A stretch of DNA of 64,000 bases from Ruegeria_C sp041537905 (GCF_041537905.1 NZ_JBGRUO010000012.1:1-64000), one strand, 5' to 3'; positions 45,759 through 56,028 are shown, counted from the stretch's first letter. The notes: generated from the sequence alone by a model not told the origin. Numbers and translations: made by a program.

Positions 45759-46988
45759 ATGAGCAGAGTTTTTTTGATCACAGCGCTGGTCTTCGGGCTG
45801 GTCGGTTCCTTGGCGAGCCCCCTTCGGGCGCAGGCGTTTGGTGGGCTGGCGCGCGTCGACGCCGGGCGCAGCCTGATCACGGATACGGGCCGCGAGGTGG
45901 GCGTCGACCTGCATCTGAGCCAGGGCGTGCCGTACCGGGTGTTCACGTTGGACAGCCCGCCGCGCCTTGTTCTGGACTTCAGGGAAGTGGACTGGTCCGG
46001 GCTGGATGCCGGTGATCTCAACAAAAGCGCGCGGATTTCGGATGTGAAGTTCGGCACTTACGTGCCGGGCTGGTCCCGCATGGTCCTGATGCTGGCGGGG
46101 ACGCTCTCGGTGGCGCAGGCCGGGCTGGAGGTCGACCCGGTCACCGGTGGTGCGCATCTGGCGATCCGGCTTGCGCCGGTGGAGTCCGAGGACTTCGCTG
46201 CCGCCGCGGGCGCGCCCCGCGATCCGCGCTGGGATCTGCCGGAACCCCAGCAGTTTGACGGCCCGCCGCCACGCGCGGCAGACGCTCCGCTGCGCGTGAT
46301 GCTGGACCCGGGCCATGGCGGGATCGATCCGGGGGCTGAAACGGAACAGGTCGTGGAAAAGCATCTGGTGCTGACCTTCGCCCGCGAATTGCGCGAGCTT
46401 CTGCTGCGCAGCGGCAGGTTCGAGGTCACACTGACCCGGGATGCGGATTACTTCGTTTCGCTGGAACGCCGTATCGCTCTTGCACATGAAGCGGGCGCGG
46501 ATATCTTCATTTCGCTGCATGCCGACGCGCTGGCCGAAGGGCGGGCCCATGGCGCGACCGTTTACACGCTGTCGGAGGAGGCCTCGGACATTGCCAGTGC
46601 CAAACTGGCCGAGCGTCATGATCGCGACGACCTGCTCTCGGGCGTTGATCTGAGCAATGCCGATGACGAAGTCACGGATATCCTGTTGGATCTGGCGCGG
46701 CAGGAAACCCGGCCCCGCTCGCAAGCACTGGCGCGCGTGCTGGTCGACAATATCGCCGCTCAGGGCACCCCGATGAACCGGCGGCCTCTGCGCTCGGCCT
46801 CCTTCTCGGTGCTCAAGGCCGCCGATATTCCTTCGGTTCTGGTCGAAATCGGGTTCCTGTCCTCGCCCCGTGATCTGAAAAACCTGGTGGACCCTGCGTG
46901 GCGCGCGACCATGGCAACAGGCATCCGCAACGCGTTGCAGGACTGGCGGTCACAGGATCAGGCCCGCCGCGCGCTGGTCCGGCAGTGA
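45759..46988 (+). CDS. N-acetylmuramoyl-L-alanine amidase (AmiC-type)
   Basis: 409 residues from the ATG at 45759 (CGGAGG upstream). Signal peptide (residues 1-25), N-terminal AMIN-like domain (about 28-125, YRVFTLDSPPRLVLDF), then an Amidase_3 domain (about 180-400): MLDPGHGGIDPGAE, the catalytic Glu region EKHLVLTFARELRELLL, ISLHADA and VLVEIGFLSSPRD. It cleaves stem peptides from glycan, chiefly at division. PBP1A lies about 240 bases downstream. Confidence 0.95.
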   Translation: MSRVFLITALVFGLVGSLASPLRAQAFGGLARVDAGRSLITDTGREVGVDLHLSQGVPYRVFTLDSPPRLVLDFREVDWSGLDAGDLNKSARISDVKFGTYVPGWSRMVLMLAGTLSVAQAGLEVDPVTGGAHLAIRLAPVESEDFAAAAGAPRDPRWDLPEPQQFDGPPPRAADAPLRVMLDPGHGGIDPGAETEQVVEKHLVLTFARELRELLLRSGRFEVTLTRDADYFVSLERRIALAHEAGADIFISLHADALAEGRAHGATVYTLSEEASDIASAKLAERHDRDDLLSGVDLSNADDEVTDILLDLARQETRPRSQALARVLVDNIAAQGTPMNRRPLRSASFSVLKAADIPSVLVEIGFLSSPRDLKNLVDPAWRATMATGIRNALQDWRSQDQARRALVRQ

Positions 46989-47230
46989 TATGATCACACC
47001 GCTGACCTGCGCGTTTTGAACGCGCCATCCAGTGTTTCAGGCGGTTTGCACGCAATTATTCCGGGAACCGGTCAAAAGTGCCGCAGGGTAACGCTATGGC
47101 AGCGGCGCAAGGCCGATGATCGGCAAAGGCCCGCGCGTCGCACCTTGCGTGACGAAACGTTTCCGGTTCGTGTTTTGACGCCCCGCATCGGGATGCCTAT
47201 ATAGGGCCCATCGCACAAAAGGGCAGCAGC

Positions 47231-49723
47231 GTGATCCGGTTTATTCTTTCCTTCTTCGGGACGATCTTCACACTCGTCACATTGGGTATTTTCATGGCTG
47301 CGCTGACCATTGGCGGGGTGTTCTGGATGTATGGCCGGGACCTGCCCAGCCACGAGTCGCTGGCGCGCTACCAGCCGCCGACCATCAGCCGCATCTATTC
47401 CGGCGAAGGCACGCTGATTGATGAATTCGCCAAGGAACGCCGCCTGTTCACCCCGATCGAGGAAATTCCCGATCTGGTGAAACAGGCCTTCATCTCGGCC
47501 GAAGACAAGAATTTCTACTCGCATAGGGGCTTCGATGTGCGCGGTATCGCTGCCGCCGGGGTCGAGGCGATCCAGTCGCGGGGCCAGAACATCCGAGGTG
47601 CCTCCACCATTCCGCAGCAGGTGGCCAAGAACGTGTTCCTGAGCGGTGAACGCTCGGCTGAACGCAAGATCAAAGAGATCATTCTGGCCAACCGCATGGT
47701 CACGTCGCTGAGCCGCGATGTGGTGCTGGAAATTTATCTCAACGAGATTTTCCTGGGCCAGAACTCTTTTGGTGTGACGGCTGCCGCGCAGACCTTCTTC
47801 AACAAGACGCTGGGTGAGTTGGAGCCGCATGAGGCCGCGATGCTGGCCGCGATGCCGCAGGCGCCCAGCAAATACCACCCGGTGCGTGCCAAAGAGCGCG
47901 TGACCCAGCGCCGCAACTACGTGCTGCGCGAGATGTATGAGAACGGGTACATCGACAAGGCAGTCTATGAGGAAGAAGCCCAGAAACCCCTGCGCACGGT
48001 GCAGAATGGCGATTTCGAAAGCTTCCGTACCGCGCTGCCACCGCGCGACTATTTCACCGACGAGATCCGCCGCCAGCTGAGTGACGATTTCGGCGAGGGG
48101 GAGTTCTTTACCGGCGGTATGGCCGTGCGCGCCACCATCGACGAAGAATTGCAGGTCGAAGCTGCCCGCTCGCTGCGCGAGGGGCTGCAAAAGTATGACC
48201 GGCAGCGCGGCGTCTGGCGCGGTACCGATGTGGTGCTGCCCGCCGAGGTGCTGGGGGACGAGACCGCCTGGCGTCAGGCGCTGGCCGTGGCCGAAGTGCC
48301 GCGCGACATCACGCTGGGCGGCAAATGGCATCCGGCTGTGGTGCTGTCGGTGGGCGATCAGGAATTGACCGTAGGCGTCGAGGATGGCGACAGCGCAGGC
48401 ATCGTGCCGCGAGAGGACATCAAATGGATGCGCGGCAATTTTCAGGACAACTTCACCGTTGGTGACGTGGTTCTAGTGCGTGCGGGCGAAACGGCCGGCC
48501 AGTACTCTCTCAGGCAGGTGCCCGAGGTGCAGGGCGGCTTTGTTGCGATGGATGTGAACTCGGGCCGTGTTCTGGCGATGCAGGGCGGGTTCAGCTATCA
48601 GGATTCGGTGTTCAACCGCGCCACGCAGGCGCAGCGGCAACCGGGGTCTTCGTTCAAGCCTTTTGTCTATGCCGCAGCGCTCGACAGTGGTTACAGCCCA
48701 GCCACCATCGTTGTGGACGCGCCTATCGAGATCAACACACCGCAGGGCCTGTGGCGGCCCCGGAACTCATCGAACAAATTCTACGGGCCCACGCCACTGC
48801 GGACCGGCATTGAACGCTCGCGGAACCTGATGACGATCCGTCTGGCGCAAGAGGTGTCGATGCCTGTCGTGGCAGGCTATGCCGAACGCTTCGGGGTCTA
48901 TGACCATATGGGGTCGTATCTGGCCAATTCGCTGGGCTCGGAAGAGACCACGCTTTATAAGATGGTGGCGGCGTATGCGATGTTCGCCAATGGTGGTGAA
49001 CGGGTAGAGCCGACGCTGGTCGACCGTATTCAGGATCGTTATGGCGAGACGATCTATCGCCATGACGACCGCAACTGCGTCGATTGCAGCAATGACACCA
49101 TCGCCCCCAATGCCGCCCCACGGATCGAGACCAACCGCGAGCAGGTGATGGACCCGATCACGGCCTATCAGCTCACCTCGATGATGAAGGGTGTTGTCGA
49201 TCGCGGCACCGCTGCGGGCACAGTCAACCTGCCGGTGCCCACCGCAGGCAAGACCGGCACCACAAACGACGCCAAGGATGTCTGGTTCATCGGCTTCACC
49301 TCGAACATCGTGGCAGGTTGCTATATCGGTTATGACCAGCCCCGACCGATGGGGCGCGGGGCCTATGGCGGTGCCATGTGCGGCCCGGTTTTCCAGAGCT
49401 TCATGGAACACGCGGTCGAGAAATATGGTGGCGGTCCGTTTGACGTGCCCCCCGGTGGTTATTTCATCAAGATCGACCGCTTCACTGGCGCGCGCCTGCC
49501 GGACAATGCCAGCGGTGATTATGTGGTGGCTGAGTATTTCCGCGAGGGCGAACAGCCGATCTTTGGCCTGACCTATGATGGCGGCTTTGCCATGGGCTCT
49601 GACCTGCCGCTGTTTGAAGAGGCGCAGCAGGCCGGTGTGTCGGTGACCACCTCAACCGGCAGAACCACCACGGTGGGGCCAAATGCCTCGCAGGGCACGG
49701 TTAGTTCCGGCGGGCTTTACTGA
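47231..49723 (+). CDS. mrcA: Penicillin-binding protein 1A (bifunctional transglycosylase/transpeptidase)
   Basis: 830 residues from a GTG at 47231. One N-terminal membrane anchor (about 8-33). Glycosyltransferase family 51 domain with the catalytic Glu in FISAEDKNFYSHRG (E91) and GASTIPQQVAKNVFLS. A low-complexity insertion (about 310-420) precedes the transpeptidase: S473-x-x-K476 in PGSSFKPF, the SRN motif and KTGTTND. It polymerises and crosslinks peptidoglycan. The 3' end overlaps the convergent APH-type kinase by 7 bases. Confidence 0.96.
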   Translation: MIRFILSFFGTIFTLVTLGIFMAALTIGGVFWMYGRDLPSHESLARYQPPTISRIYSGEGTLIDEFAKERRLFTPIEEIPDLVKQAFISAEDKNFYSHRGFDVRGIAAAGVEAIQSRGQNIRGASTIPQQVAKNVFLSGERSAERKIKEIILANRMVTSLSRDVVLEIYLNEIFLGQNSFGVTAAAQTFFNKTLGELEPHEAAMLAAMPQAPSKYHPVRAKERVTQRRNYVLREMYENGYIDKAVYEEEAQKPLRTVQNGDFESFRTALPPRDYFTDEIRRQLSDDFGEGEFFTGGMAVRATIDEELQVEAARSLREGLQKYDRQRGVWRGTDVVLPAEVLGDETAWRQALAVAEVPRDITLGGKWHPAVVLSVGDQELTVGVEDGDSAGIVPREDIKWMRGNFQDNFTVGDVVLVRAGETAGQYSLRQVPEVQGGFVAMDVNSGRVLAMQGGFSYQDSVFNRATQAQRQPGSSFKPFVYAAALDSGYSPATIVVDAPIEINTPQGLWRPRNSSNKFYGPTPLRTGIERSRNLMTIRLAQEVSMPVVAGYAERFGVYDHMGSYLANSLGSEETTLYKMVAAYAMFANGGERVEPTLVDRIQDRYGETIYRHDDRNCVDCSNDTIAPNAAPRIETNREQVMDPITAYQLTSMMKGVVDRGTAAGTVNLPVPTAGKTGTTNDAKDVWFIGFTSNIVAGCYIGYDQPRPMGRGAYGGAMCGPVFQSFMEHAVEKYGGGPFDVPPGGYFIKIDRFTGARLPDNASGDYVVAEYFREGEQPIFGLTYDGGFAMGSDLPLFEEAQQAGVSVTTSTGRTTTVGPNASQGTVSSGGLY

Positions 49724-50559
49724 CCGGCCTCGCGCAGGAAAAGCGCCAGCAGGTCTTTCTCCTTGTCATCGGCGATGCAACCCTTGGCGCGCCAGGTGAT
49801 CGAGAGCGCGCATTTGACCGCCACCCAGGCCGTGAGCCGCATGGGATCAACCGGCATCGCCTCGGCATAAAGCGCGACGCAGCGACGAAGGCGCTGCGGA
49901 TCACGGACCAGATCGGGCAGCCCTCGGGGATTGCGCAGGGCATTGGCCATCTCAAAAGCCGGGTCGCCGATATACCCTTTGGCATCGATCACGCGCGGGC
50001 CGCGTTCAGTCAGGATCACGTTGTCATGATGCAGATCGCCATGCAGCGGCACCTGTTCGGGCTGGCTGTTCAACAGGTCGCGCGCCAGATCCTGCGCGCG
50101 TTCAATGTTCTGCCAGAGCCCGTCATCACAAGCGGCGCCGCGTTGAAGCGAAAAGAGCGGCGCGGTGATCGTCTCAAGACATGGCAGGCCCGGCACGGAT
50201 GGGGTAGGGCGCTGGTGAAGCCGCGCGGCGGTTTGTGCCAGTAGCTCTGTGGCGCGCATATCCTCACCGCCGCGCGCGATATCCCCCAGCAGCGGGCCAT
50301 CAAGATGTTCGAGCAGCAGGATCGGGCCATCCTCTACAATCACCTGGGCGGCCCCGCGATCCGCCCAGGCGCGGAGCAGATCGACGCCCGGTCCCTCATT
50401 GGCCCGGTCGGCGCGTGTGTAGAGTTTCAGGACCGCCCGTGTTCCATCCTCTTGCCTGACCGCCCAGACCTGCGCGATGGGCGAGTCACCCAGCGGGTGC
50501 GGATCGCTCAGGCGCAGGCGGTGCAGCGCGGCTTGCAGGTCGATTTCCGTCTCGGGCAT
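49717..50559 (-). CDS. APH-family (aminoglycoside/hydroxyurea kinase-like) phosphotransferase
   Basis: 280 residues from the ATG at 50559. Kinase motifs: VPLHGDLHHDNVILTE (catalytic loop, HGDxHHxN) and RVIDAKGYIGDPAFEMAN (Mg-binding Asp). This pattern matches the APH(6)/hydroxyurea-kinase subgroup of the APH family. Whether it confers resistance or phosphorylates a metabolite is unknown. It stands alone. Confidence 0.88.
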   Translation of the reverse strand: MPETEIDLQAALHRLRLSDPHPLGDSPIAQVWAVRQEDGTRAVLKLYTRADRANEGPGVDLLRAWADRGAAQVIVEDGPILLLEHLDGPLLGDIARGGEDMRATELLAQTAARLHQRPTPSVPGLPCLETITAPLFSLQRGAACDDGLWQNIERAQDLARDLLNSQPEQVPLHGDLHHDNVILTERGPRVIDAKGYIGDPAFEMANALRNPRGLPDLVRDPQRLRRCVALYAEAMPVDPMRLTAWVAVKCALSITWRAKGCIADDKEKDLLALFLREAGQ

Positions 50560-50638
50560 GGGGTGGTCCGGGTGATCTTGTGAAGGGGCAAGGCTCTTGC
50601 TATCACGCAAGCCTCAATTGTGAAGTCAGGAAGTCCCA

Positions 50639-51763
50639 ATGCGCGCCGAGACGCAGAATACTGTCGCCGAGATCGAGAAGTCGCTGGAGTTGCTGGCCCA
50701 GCGGATGGATTACGAGACCGCGCCGCACCGGCTGGAGGAATTCAACGCCCGCGTCGAGGACCCCAACCTGTGGGACGATCCCGAGGCGGCGCAAAAACTG
50801 ATGCGTCAGCGCCAGATGCTGGTCGATGCGATGGAGACCTATAGCTCGATCAAGACCGACATGAACGACAATGTCGAACTGATCGAACTGGGTGAGATGG
50901 AAGAGGATGAAGAGGTCGTCACCGACGCCGAAGAGGCGCTGAAGGCGCTGCAGGTGAAGGCCGCCGAAAAAGAGCTTGAGGCGCTGCTGGATGGCGAGGC
51001 CGACGGCAACGACACCTTTCTTGAGATCAACTCGGGCGCGGGCGGCACCGAAAGCTGCGACTGGGCCTCGATGCTGGCGCGGATGTATGTCCGCTGGGCC
51101 GAGAAAAAGGGGTACAAGGTCGAGCTGCAATCGGAAAGCGCGGGCGAAGAGGCGGGGATCAAATCCGCCGCCTACAAGATTTCCGGCCACAACGCCTATG
51201 GCTGGCTGAAATCGGAAAGCGGCGTGCACCGGCTGGTGCGCATCTCACCGTTTGATTCCGCGGCCAAGCGGCACACATCCTTCAGCTCGGTCTGGGTCTA
51301 TCCGGTGGTGGACGACAATATCGAGATCGAGGTGAACCCGGCCGATATCCGCATCGACACCTATCGTTCCTCCGGCGCGGGCGGCCAGCACGTGAACACC
51401 ACCGACTCGGCGGTGCGGATCACCCACATCCCCACCGGCATCGTGGTGACCTCTTCCGAGAAATCCCAGCACCAGAACCGCGATATCGCCATGAAGGCGC
51501 TGAAATCGCGGCTCTACCAGCAAGAGCTCGACCGCCGCAACGCCGCCATTAACGAGGCGCATGAGGCCAAGGGTGACGCGGGCTGGGGCAACCAGATCCG
51601 GTCTTATGTCTTGCAGCCCTACCAGATGGTCAAGGACCTGCGTACCAATCACGAGACCTCGGACACCAAGGGCGTGCTGGACGGTGATCTGGATGGGTTC
51701 ATGGCAGCCACGCTGGCGCTGGATGTTGCGGGCAAAAGCCGCGCTGAGGCGCAAGGCGACTAA
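50639..51763 (+). CDS. prfB: Peptide chain release factor 2
   Basis: 374 residues. The whole reading frame is open from the ATG, so no programmed +1 frameshift is needed, in contrast to E. coli prfB. N-terminal acidic helical domain, SPF tripeptide in RISPFDSAAKRHTSF (stop-codon recognition), and GGQ at residues 248-250 (SSGAGGQHVN, peptidyl-tRNA hydrolysis). RF2 releases peptides at UAA and UGA. Confidence 0.97.
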   Translation: MRAETQNTVAEIEKSLELLAQRMDYETAPHRLEEFNARVEDPNLWDDPEAAQKLMRQRQMLVDAMETYSSIKTDMNDNVELIELGEMEEDEEVVTDAEEALKALQVKAAEKELEALLDGEADGNDTFLEINSGAGGTESCDWASMLARMYVRWAEKKGYKVELQSESAGEEAGIKSAAYKISGHNAYGWLKSESGVHRLVRISPFDSAAKRHTSFSSVWVYPVVDDNIEIEVNPADIRIDTYRSSGAGGQHVNTTDSAVRITHIPTGIVVTSSEKSQHQNRDIAMKALKSRLYQQELDRRNAAINEAHEAKGDAGWGNQIRSYVLQPYQMVKDLRTNHETSDTKGVLDGDLDGFMAATLALDVAGKSRAEAQGD

Positions 51764-51915
51764 CCCCTGGTACTGTCGGCCTCCGCTTTCCGGGGGTGTC
51801 GCGATTTAATATTTCTCAAGTGGCAATTTTAAGCTAATTTTATTATCATTCGCCCCTGCCGCGCGGAACACGCGCGAAAAATGCATTTTTAGCATCAATT
51901 TCTGGGGAGGGGACA

Positions 51916-53994
51916 ATGCCCACATACAATACGAACATCAACAATACGTCCGATGTTACATTGCCCGATGGCAGCACCGTTGCATGGGACAATGATGAGT
52001 TCATAAGCCTGCTATGGATGAACGATCCGACCAGCAACGGGGTCTCGACCATTAACGCCAGACTTGCGGGCGCCAACTGGTACATAGATGCCTTACGCTT
52101 TTCCGGTAACACCGAATTCACCAATATTCGCGACCTGAATGGTGCGGATGGGCGGAACATTTCTTGGTTGAAGCTGGGCCAGAATTCGGATGTCGATCTG
52201 ATCTCGACGCGCATAAAACACATCGAAGGCAGCGATGGCAATTTGCACGACATAAAGCTGGGCAGCGCCTCGACCAACAGCATCACGCTTTATGCCGATG
52301 CCAATCATATTACCACCGGTTCCGGATGGGTCGGGCAGATCGAGACGGGTGGCAAAGACAGGATCACGGTGAATGGGGATGTCGGGCGTATCAGCGCGGG
52401 CTGGCAAAATGATCAGGTCAAGATACTGGACGGTCGGGTGGAATATGTCGATCTCAGCCGTGGCGTCGATCTGCTCGAAGTCTCGGGCGAGAGCCGGGTG
52501 ATCACGGCGCAGGCTTATCTGGGCAGCAACACATTTAAACTGACCAACAACGCACGCATTTTCCTGCTGGATTCCTTTGATGGCAATAACACGGTTAATG
52601 TTTCCGGAAACGCCCGGATCGAAAATGCAAAACTTGGCGGGGAGGGGACGACCAACAAGTTTACCCTGAACGGGAACGGCCGGATCGACCAATTGCAGCT
52701 TTCCGAGACGGATGGCGTGATGATCAACCTTAACGGTAGTGGTCGGATCCGCCATCTGAATCTCTACGATACGCAGAACGCAAAAATTACGGCATCAGGC
52801 AACAGCCGTATAGAAATTCTGGAAATAAGCGAGGCCAGTATGACGCTCGATACCGACGAGCGCTGGTTCAATTACATATCAAGCTGGGAAAGCTCGAATA
52901 CGCTGAATATCGGGTCCGGCGGTGCTGGACGTATCGTGATGCATGCGGAAACCGCTCAGACCCAGACCATCACGGCAGAGGGGTACATTTCTTATGTCGA
53001 AGTTGGGGACAATCAGAAAACCAAACTGACGATTGGTGACGAGGGTGCTGGGGTTATCAAGCTCAGTGACGCGAATGACGTGGTTGAAACAGGCAGTGGC
53101 TGGGTCGAACTTATCTCGACAGGTAACGGAAGCGATTTCGTGCGCATGGGGTCGGTTGGCGGTGGGCTGGTGCGTCTTGGAAACGGAAATGACACCATCG
53201 TCGTCAATGAAATGAGCGAGGACAACGGTGTTAGCATCAACGGCGGATCGGGGATCGACACGATCCGGTTTGGCCCGTTCACCAAAAGCGTGACGTTCGG
53301 TCTGAACCTGGATGGTGCTTGGCAGAACGTGTCCGATCCGAGCCTGGGCTATGTGCAGGCGATTGGCATTGAAAATATCTGGGGCGGCATCGGCGCGGAC
53401 TCGTTGACCGGAGATCACCGAAACAATGAACTGCGCGGCGGGGCTGGACATGACACTCTGAACGGACGGGAAGGCAATGACCAGCTTTTCGGGGACAATG
53501 GCAAAGATCGTCTGATTGGCGGCGACGGTGCCGACAAGCTTCTGGGCGGCAATCAGAACGACACTCTGTTCGGCAACGCCGGAAATGACTCGCTTACCGG
53601 CGGAAATGGGAATGATCGCCTGTTCGGTGGCGCTAGAAATGATCAACTGGTTGGCAATTTGGGTGCCGACACCCTGGTTGGTGGCGATGGCGGCGACCGC
53701 CTCTTTGGAGGTGGCGGGGCAGACCGACTCGAAGGTGGCAGAGGTAACGATCATCTTGATGGTGGGCCTGGTGCCGACATATTCCGATTTGGCCCCATGT
53801 CGGGCGCGGATACGATCAAGGGTTTCGAGGACGGATTGGACCGCATGGAGATCGTCGGTCAGGCCGGTGGTTTTGGCGGTTTGACGATCACGAATAGCGG
53901 AAATGACTTGCTGATCCAGCACGACAATGGGTCGATCCGCTTGCTGGATGAGGCAGGACTGGTTTTGACCGGTGCGGATTTCCTGTTCGTATGA
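51916..53994 (+). CDS. RTX calcium-binding protein with unusual N-terminal beta repeats
   Basis: 692 residues with SD GGGGAGGGG. The first 480 residues are a repetitive beta-rich region with recurring short motifs such as NVSGNARIENAKLGGEG, LNGNGRIDQLQLSETD, LNGSGRIRHLNLYDT and ASGNSRIEILEISEA, about 20 residues per repeat. Residues 486-620 are about fourteen RTX nonapeptides (GGxGxDxLxGG). The last 70 residues (DTIKGFEDGLDRMEI to TGADFLFV) resemble a type I secretion signal. No Sec signal peptide. Part of the N-terminal region may be a beta-solenoid. No type I secretion genes are nearby. Confidence 0.82.
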   Translation: MPTYNTNINNTSDVTLPDGSTVAWDNDEFISLLWMNDPTSNGVSTINARLAGANWYIDALRFSGNTEFTNIRDLNGADGRNISWLKLGQNSDVDLISTRIKHIEGSDGNLHDIKLGSASTNSITLYADANHITTGSGWVGQIETGGKDRITVNGDVGRISAGWQNDQVKILDGRVEYVDLSRGVDLLEVSGESRVITAQAYLGSNTFKLTNNARIFLLDSFDGNNTVNVSGNARIENAKLGGEGTTNKFTLNGNGRIDQLQLSETDGVMINLNGSGRIRHLNLYDTQNAKITASGNSRIEILEISEASMTLDTDERWFNYISSWESSNTLNIGSGGAGRIVMHAETAQTQTITAEGYISYVEVGDNQKTKLTIGDEGAGVIKLSDANDVVETGSGWVELISTGNGSDFVRMGSVGGGLVRLGNGNDTIVVNEMSEDNGVSINGGSGIDTIRFGPFTKSVTFGLNLDGAWQNVSDPSLGYVQAIGIENIWGGIGADSLTGDHRNNELRGGAGHDTLNGREGNDQLFGDNGKDRLIGGDGADKLLGGNQNDTLFGNAGNDSLTGGNGNDRLFGGARNDQLVGNLGADTLVGGDGGDRLFGGGGADRLEGGRGNDHLDGGPGADIFRFGPMSGADTIKGFEDGLDRMEIVGQAGGFGGLTITNSGNDLLIQHDNGSIRLLDEAGLVLTGADFLFV

Positions 53995-54271
53995 GGTGCA
54001 GGCGGGGCCAAACAAGACGGTCCCGCCCGATCGGTCGGCCTTGATTAGGTTTTGGAAGGACGCAGACCCGCGTCTGCCTTGCCACAGGCACCAGCATTGA
54101 CGGCGGATAGAGCACACCGGTTTTGCCTTATCCTGGGGCTGGGATCGGTCCGTCTGGCGATATGGCGTGGAGTGCGAAAGTCGCCTCCGCGATGCATCTT
54201 TTTTTCCCATGATACCACGATTAGGCTCTTTGCACGGAAACCGCGACATACCGGCAAGGAGGAGAAAATCG

Positions 54272-55075
54272 GTGGAGAAGGAGTTTGGTGTGCCGCCCCT
54301 GGGGCCCGCAAGTGTCGATATGATCAAACAGGCCTTGCGAAACGGGTGGCAGGATTATCGCAAGGCACCGCTCTTCGGCCTCCTGATTGCGGCGTTCTTC
54401 ATTCTTGGCGGTTGGCTGTTCGTCTGGATCACCCTGCAGACCGGAAGCACGTTCTGGCTGATTCTGGCCGCCATCAGCTTTCCGATGATCGGTCCATTTG
54501 CGGTCGTGCAGCTCTATGAGGTTTCGCGGCGGCTTCAGGAGGGCGAGCCGCTGAACCCCGGGGAAATCTTTGGCGTCATGCTGGGGCAGGGCCGCCGTCA
54601 GTTGCCGTCGATCTGTGCCATCATCGTTGTGGTCTTCATGTTCTGGTTCTTCATCGGACACATGATCTTTGCCCTCTTTCTCGGGCTGACGACGATGACC
54701 AACATCTCGTCCTCGATGGAGGTGTTTCTGACCCTGAACGGGATCGTCATGCTGGCGATGGGCACTCTGGTCGGCGGGCTGTTTTCGCTGTTGCTGTATA
54801 TGCTGACAGTCTTGTCCATCCCCATGCTGCTGGATCGGGAGCTGGATTTTGTCTCGGCCATGATCGCGAGCTACAAGTATGTGATTGCCAATGCCAACGT
54901 GATGCTACCCTGGGCGGCCTTCATTGCACTTGCGACTTTTGCGGCCATGATCCCCTGGTTTTTGGGCCTCTTCATTGTTTTGCCCGTGCTGGGTCATGCA
55001 ACATGGCATCTCTATAGCGAGATCACGGGCGCAGGCGCAACGGAGGCGGGCGCAACGGATCAGGCCAGCGCCTGA
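54272..55075 (+). CDS. DUF2189-type integral membrane protein
   Basis: 267 residues from a GTG at 54272 (AAGGAGGAG upstream). An upstream ATG at 54167 has no ribosome binding site. About six transmembrane segments; family features are SVDMIKQALRNGWQDY near the N-terminus and LSIPMLLDRELDFVSAMIASY. The DUF2189 family has no known function. A short repetitive tail (GATEAGATDQ) ends the protein. It overlaps the convergent XRE gene by 16 bases. Confidence 0.83.
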   Translation: MEKEFGVPPLGPASVDMIKQALRNGWQDYRKAPLFGLLIAAFFILGGWLFVWITLQTGSTFWLILAAISFPMIGPFAVVQLYEVSRRLQEGEPLNPGEIFGVMLGQGRRQLPSICAIIVVVFMFWFFIGHMIFALFLGLTTMTNISSSMEVFLTLNGIVMLAMGTLVGGLFSLLLYMLTVLSIPMLLDRELDFVSAMIASYKYVIANANVMLPWAAFIALATFAAMIPWFLGLFIVLPVLGHATWHLYSEITGAGATEAGATDQASA

Positions 55076-55830
55076 TCCTCTGACAGATGCGCCTTTTGAA
55101 GGGCTGAAAGCTGATCGGCAGTGATTGCGCCGCTCTGTCGCGCGGCGCTCAGGATGCGCGCCGGGTCGCGGCCCAGATATTCATAGATCACCGGAACCGA
55201 GTGCCGGCTTCCGGTAGCGGGGGCATGGCACATCACGTGGCCGGTCCAGACAGGTGTATCGGTGTTCGGCAGCGGGGACAGGAAAGTGGCCGCACAGTTC
55301 TGCGCGCCGCGTTGCGATGTCACCAGCATCAGCCCCGCATCCTGGCAGGCCGCGTAGCCGCGAAACTCGCGGCGGGGCAGGTCGGTCTCTGCAGCGGCAT
55401 AACCCCGGACAAATACCTCGCCGCCTTCGCGGAAGATCAGGATCAGCGCGGACCGGAACCCGACGGAAGCGCCCCCCCGACGGCAGGTCACCTGGTAGAG
55501 CCCCGAAGGCAGCATCCGCTCGTCCAGCGCCGCGTGGACCGGCGTCATGAAATCGTGCAGAAAGTCAGCGCTCAACAGCGGCGCCGTGCGCGAGATCACC
55601 GCGACGGGGTGCAGCAGGATACGTGCGTCAGTGCCAAAGAAATCACAAATCCGGTCCAGCACATCGGGGCGGGGAAAGCTCTCGCCCGAGAGATACCGGT
55701 TGAACTGGGTCCTGTTGATGCCCAACTGGCGCGACAATTCAGAGATCGAAGGATAGGCGCGGGACAGAAGGCGCAGATTATCCCCGAAAATCATGCGAAG
55801 CTGCGTCGGGGTCCGTTTTGTTCTTGGCAT
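55060..55830 (-). CDS. XRE-type helix-turn-helix transcriptional regulator
   Basis: 256 residues. N-terminal HTH (about 10-65): PSISELSRQLGINRTQFNRY then LSGESFPRPDVLDRIC. The rest (about 80-256) is a ligand-binding-like region with no family I can name (VTCRRGGASVGFRSALILIF, REFRGYAACQDAGLMLV). The upstream gap holds a perfect inverted repeat (55874-55894), a candidate autoregulatory operator. Confidence 0.82.
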   Translation of the reverse strand: MPRTKRTPTQLRMIFGDNLRLLSRAYPSISELSRQLGINRTQFNRYLSGESFPRPDVLDRICDFFGTDARILLHPVAVISRTAPLLSADFLHDFMTPVHAALDERMLPSGLYQVTCRRGGASVGFRSALILIFREGGEVFVRGYAAAETDLPRREFRGYAACQDAGLMLVTSQRGAQNCAATFLSPLPNTDTPVWTGHVMCHAPATGSRHSVPVIYEYLGRDPARILSAARQSGAITADQLSALQKAHLSEDQALA

Positions 55831-55873
55831 TTCTGATCCGGTTACGGCAAGGGAAGTTTGGCCAGAACCAGAA

Positions 55874-55894
55874 GGTCGGGTACAAGACCCGACC
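55874..55894. promoter_or_regulatory. Inverted repeat upstream of the XRE regulator gene
   Basis: A perfect 8-bp inverted repeat GGTCGGGT-ACAAG-ACCCGACC, 44 bases upstream of the regulator's ATG at 55830 on the minus strand. Position and symmetry fit an operator for a dimeric HTH protein. Confidence 0.5.
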
Positions 55895-56002
55895 GATGAC
55901 CGAATTAGCTAACAATGACGCGATACGACGCCGGTGGAGACGTCGCAACCACGGCAGCCTAGCTGCAAACGGCCAAAAATCAACCGTATTGAGGCTTTAT
56001 GG

Positions 56003-56028
56003 CTGTGCATTTTTTAAAATATGCACAG
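56003..56028. repeat. AT-centred inverted repeat in the XRE-ilvH gap
   Basis: CTGTGCAT and ATGCACAG flank a 10-base AT-rich centre (TTTTTAAAAT), giving a nearly full palindrome. It may be an operator or part of a structured RNA. No gene is assigned. Confidence 0.55.

Noticed and set aside
50639..50800. Programmed frameshift expected in prfB
   Set aside because: The whole release factor 2 sequence is in one frame from the ATG, and no in-frame TGA with a CTT slippery codon is present.
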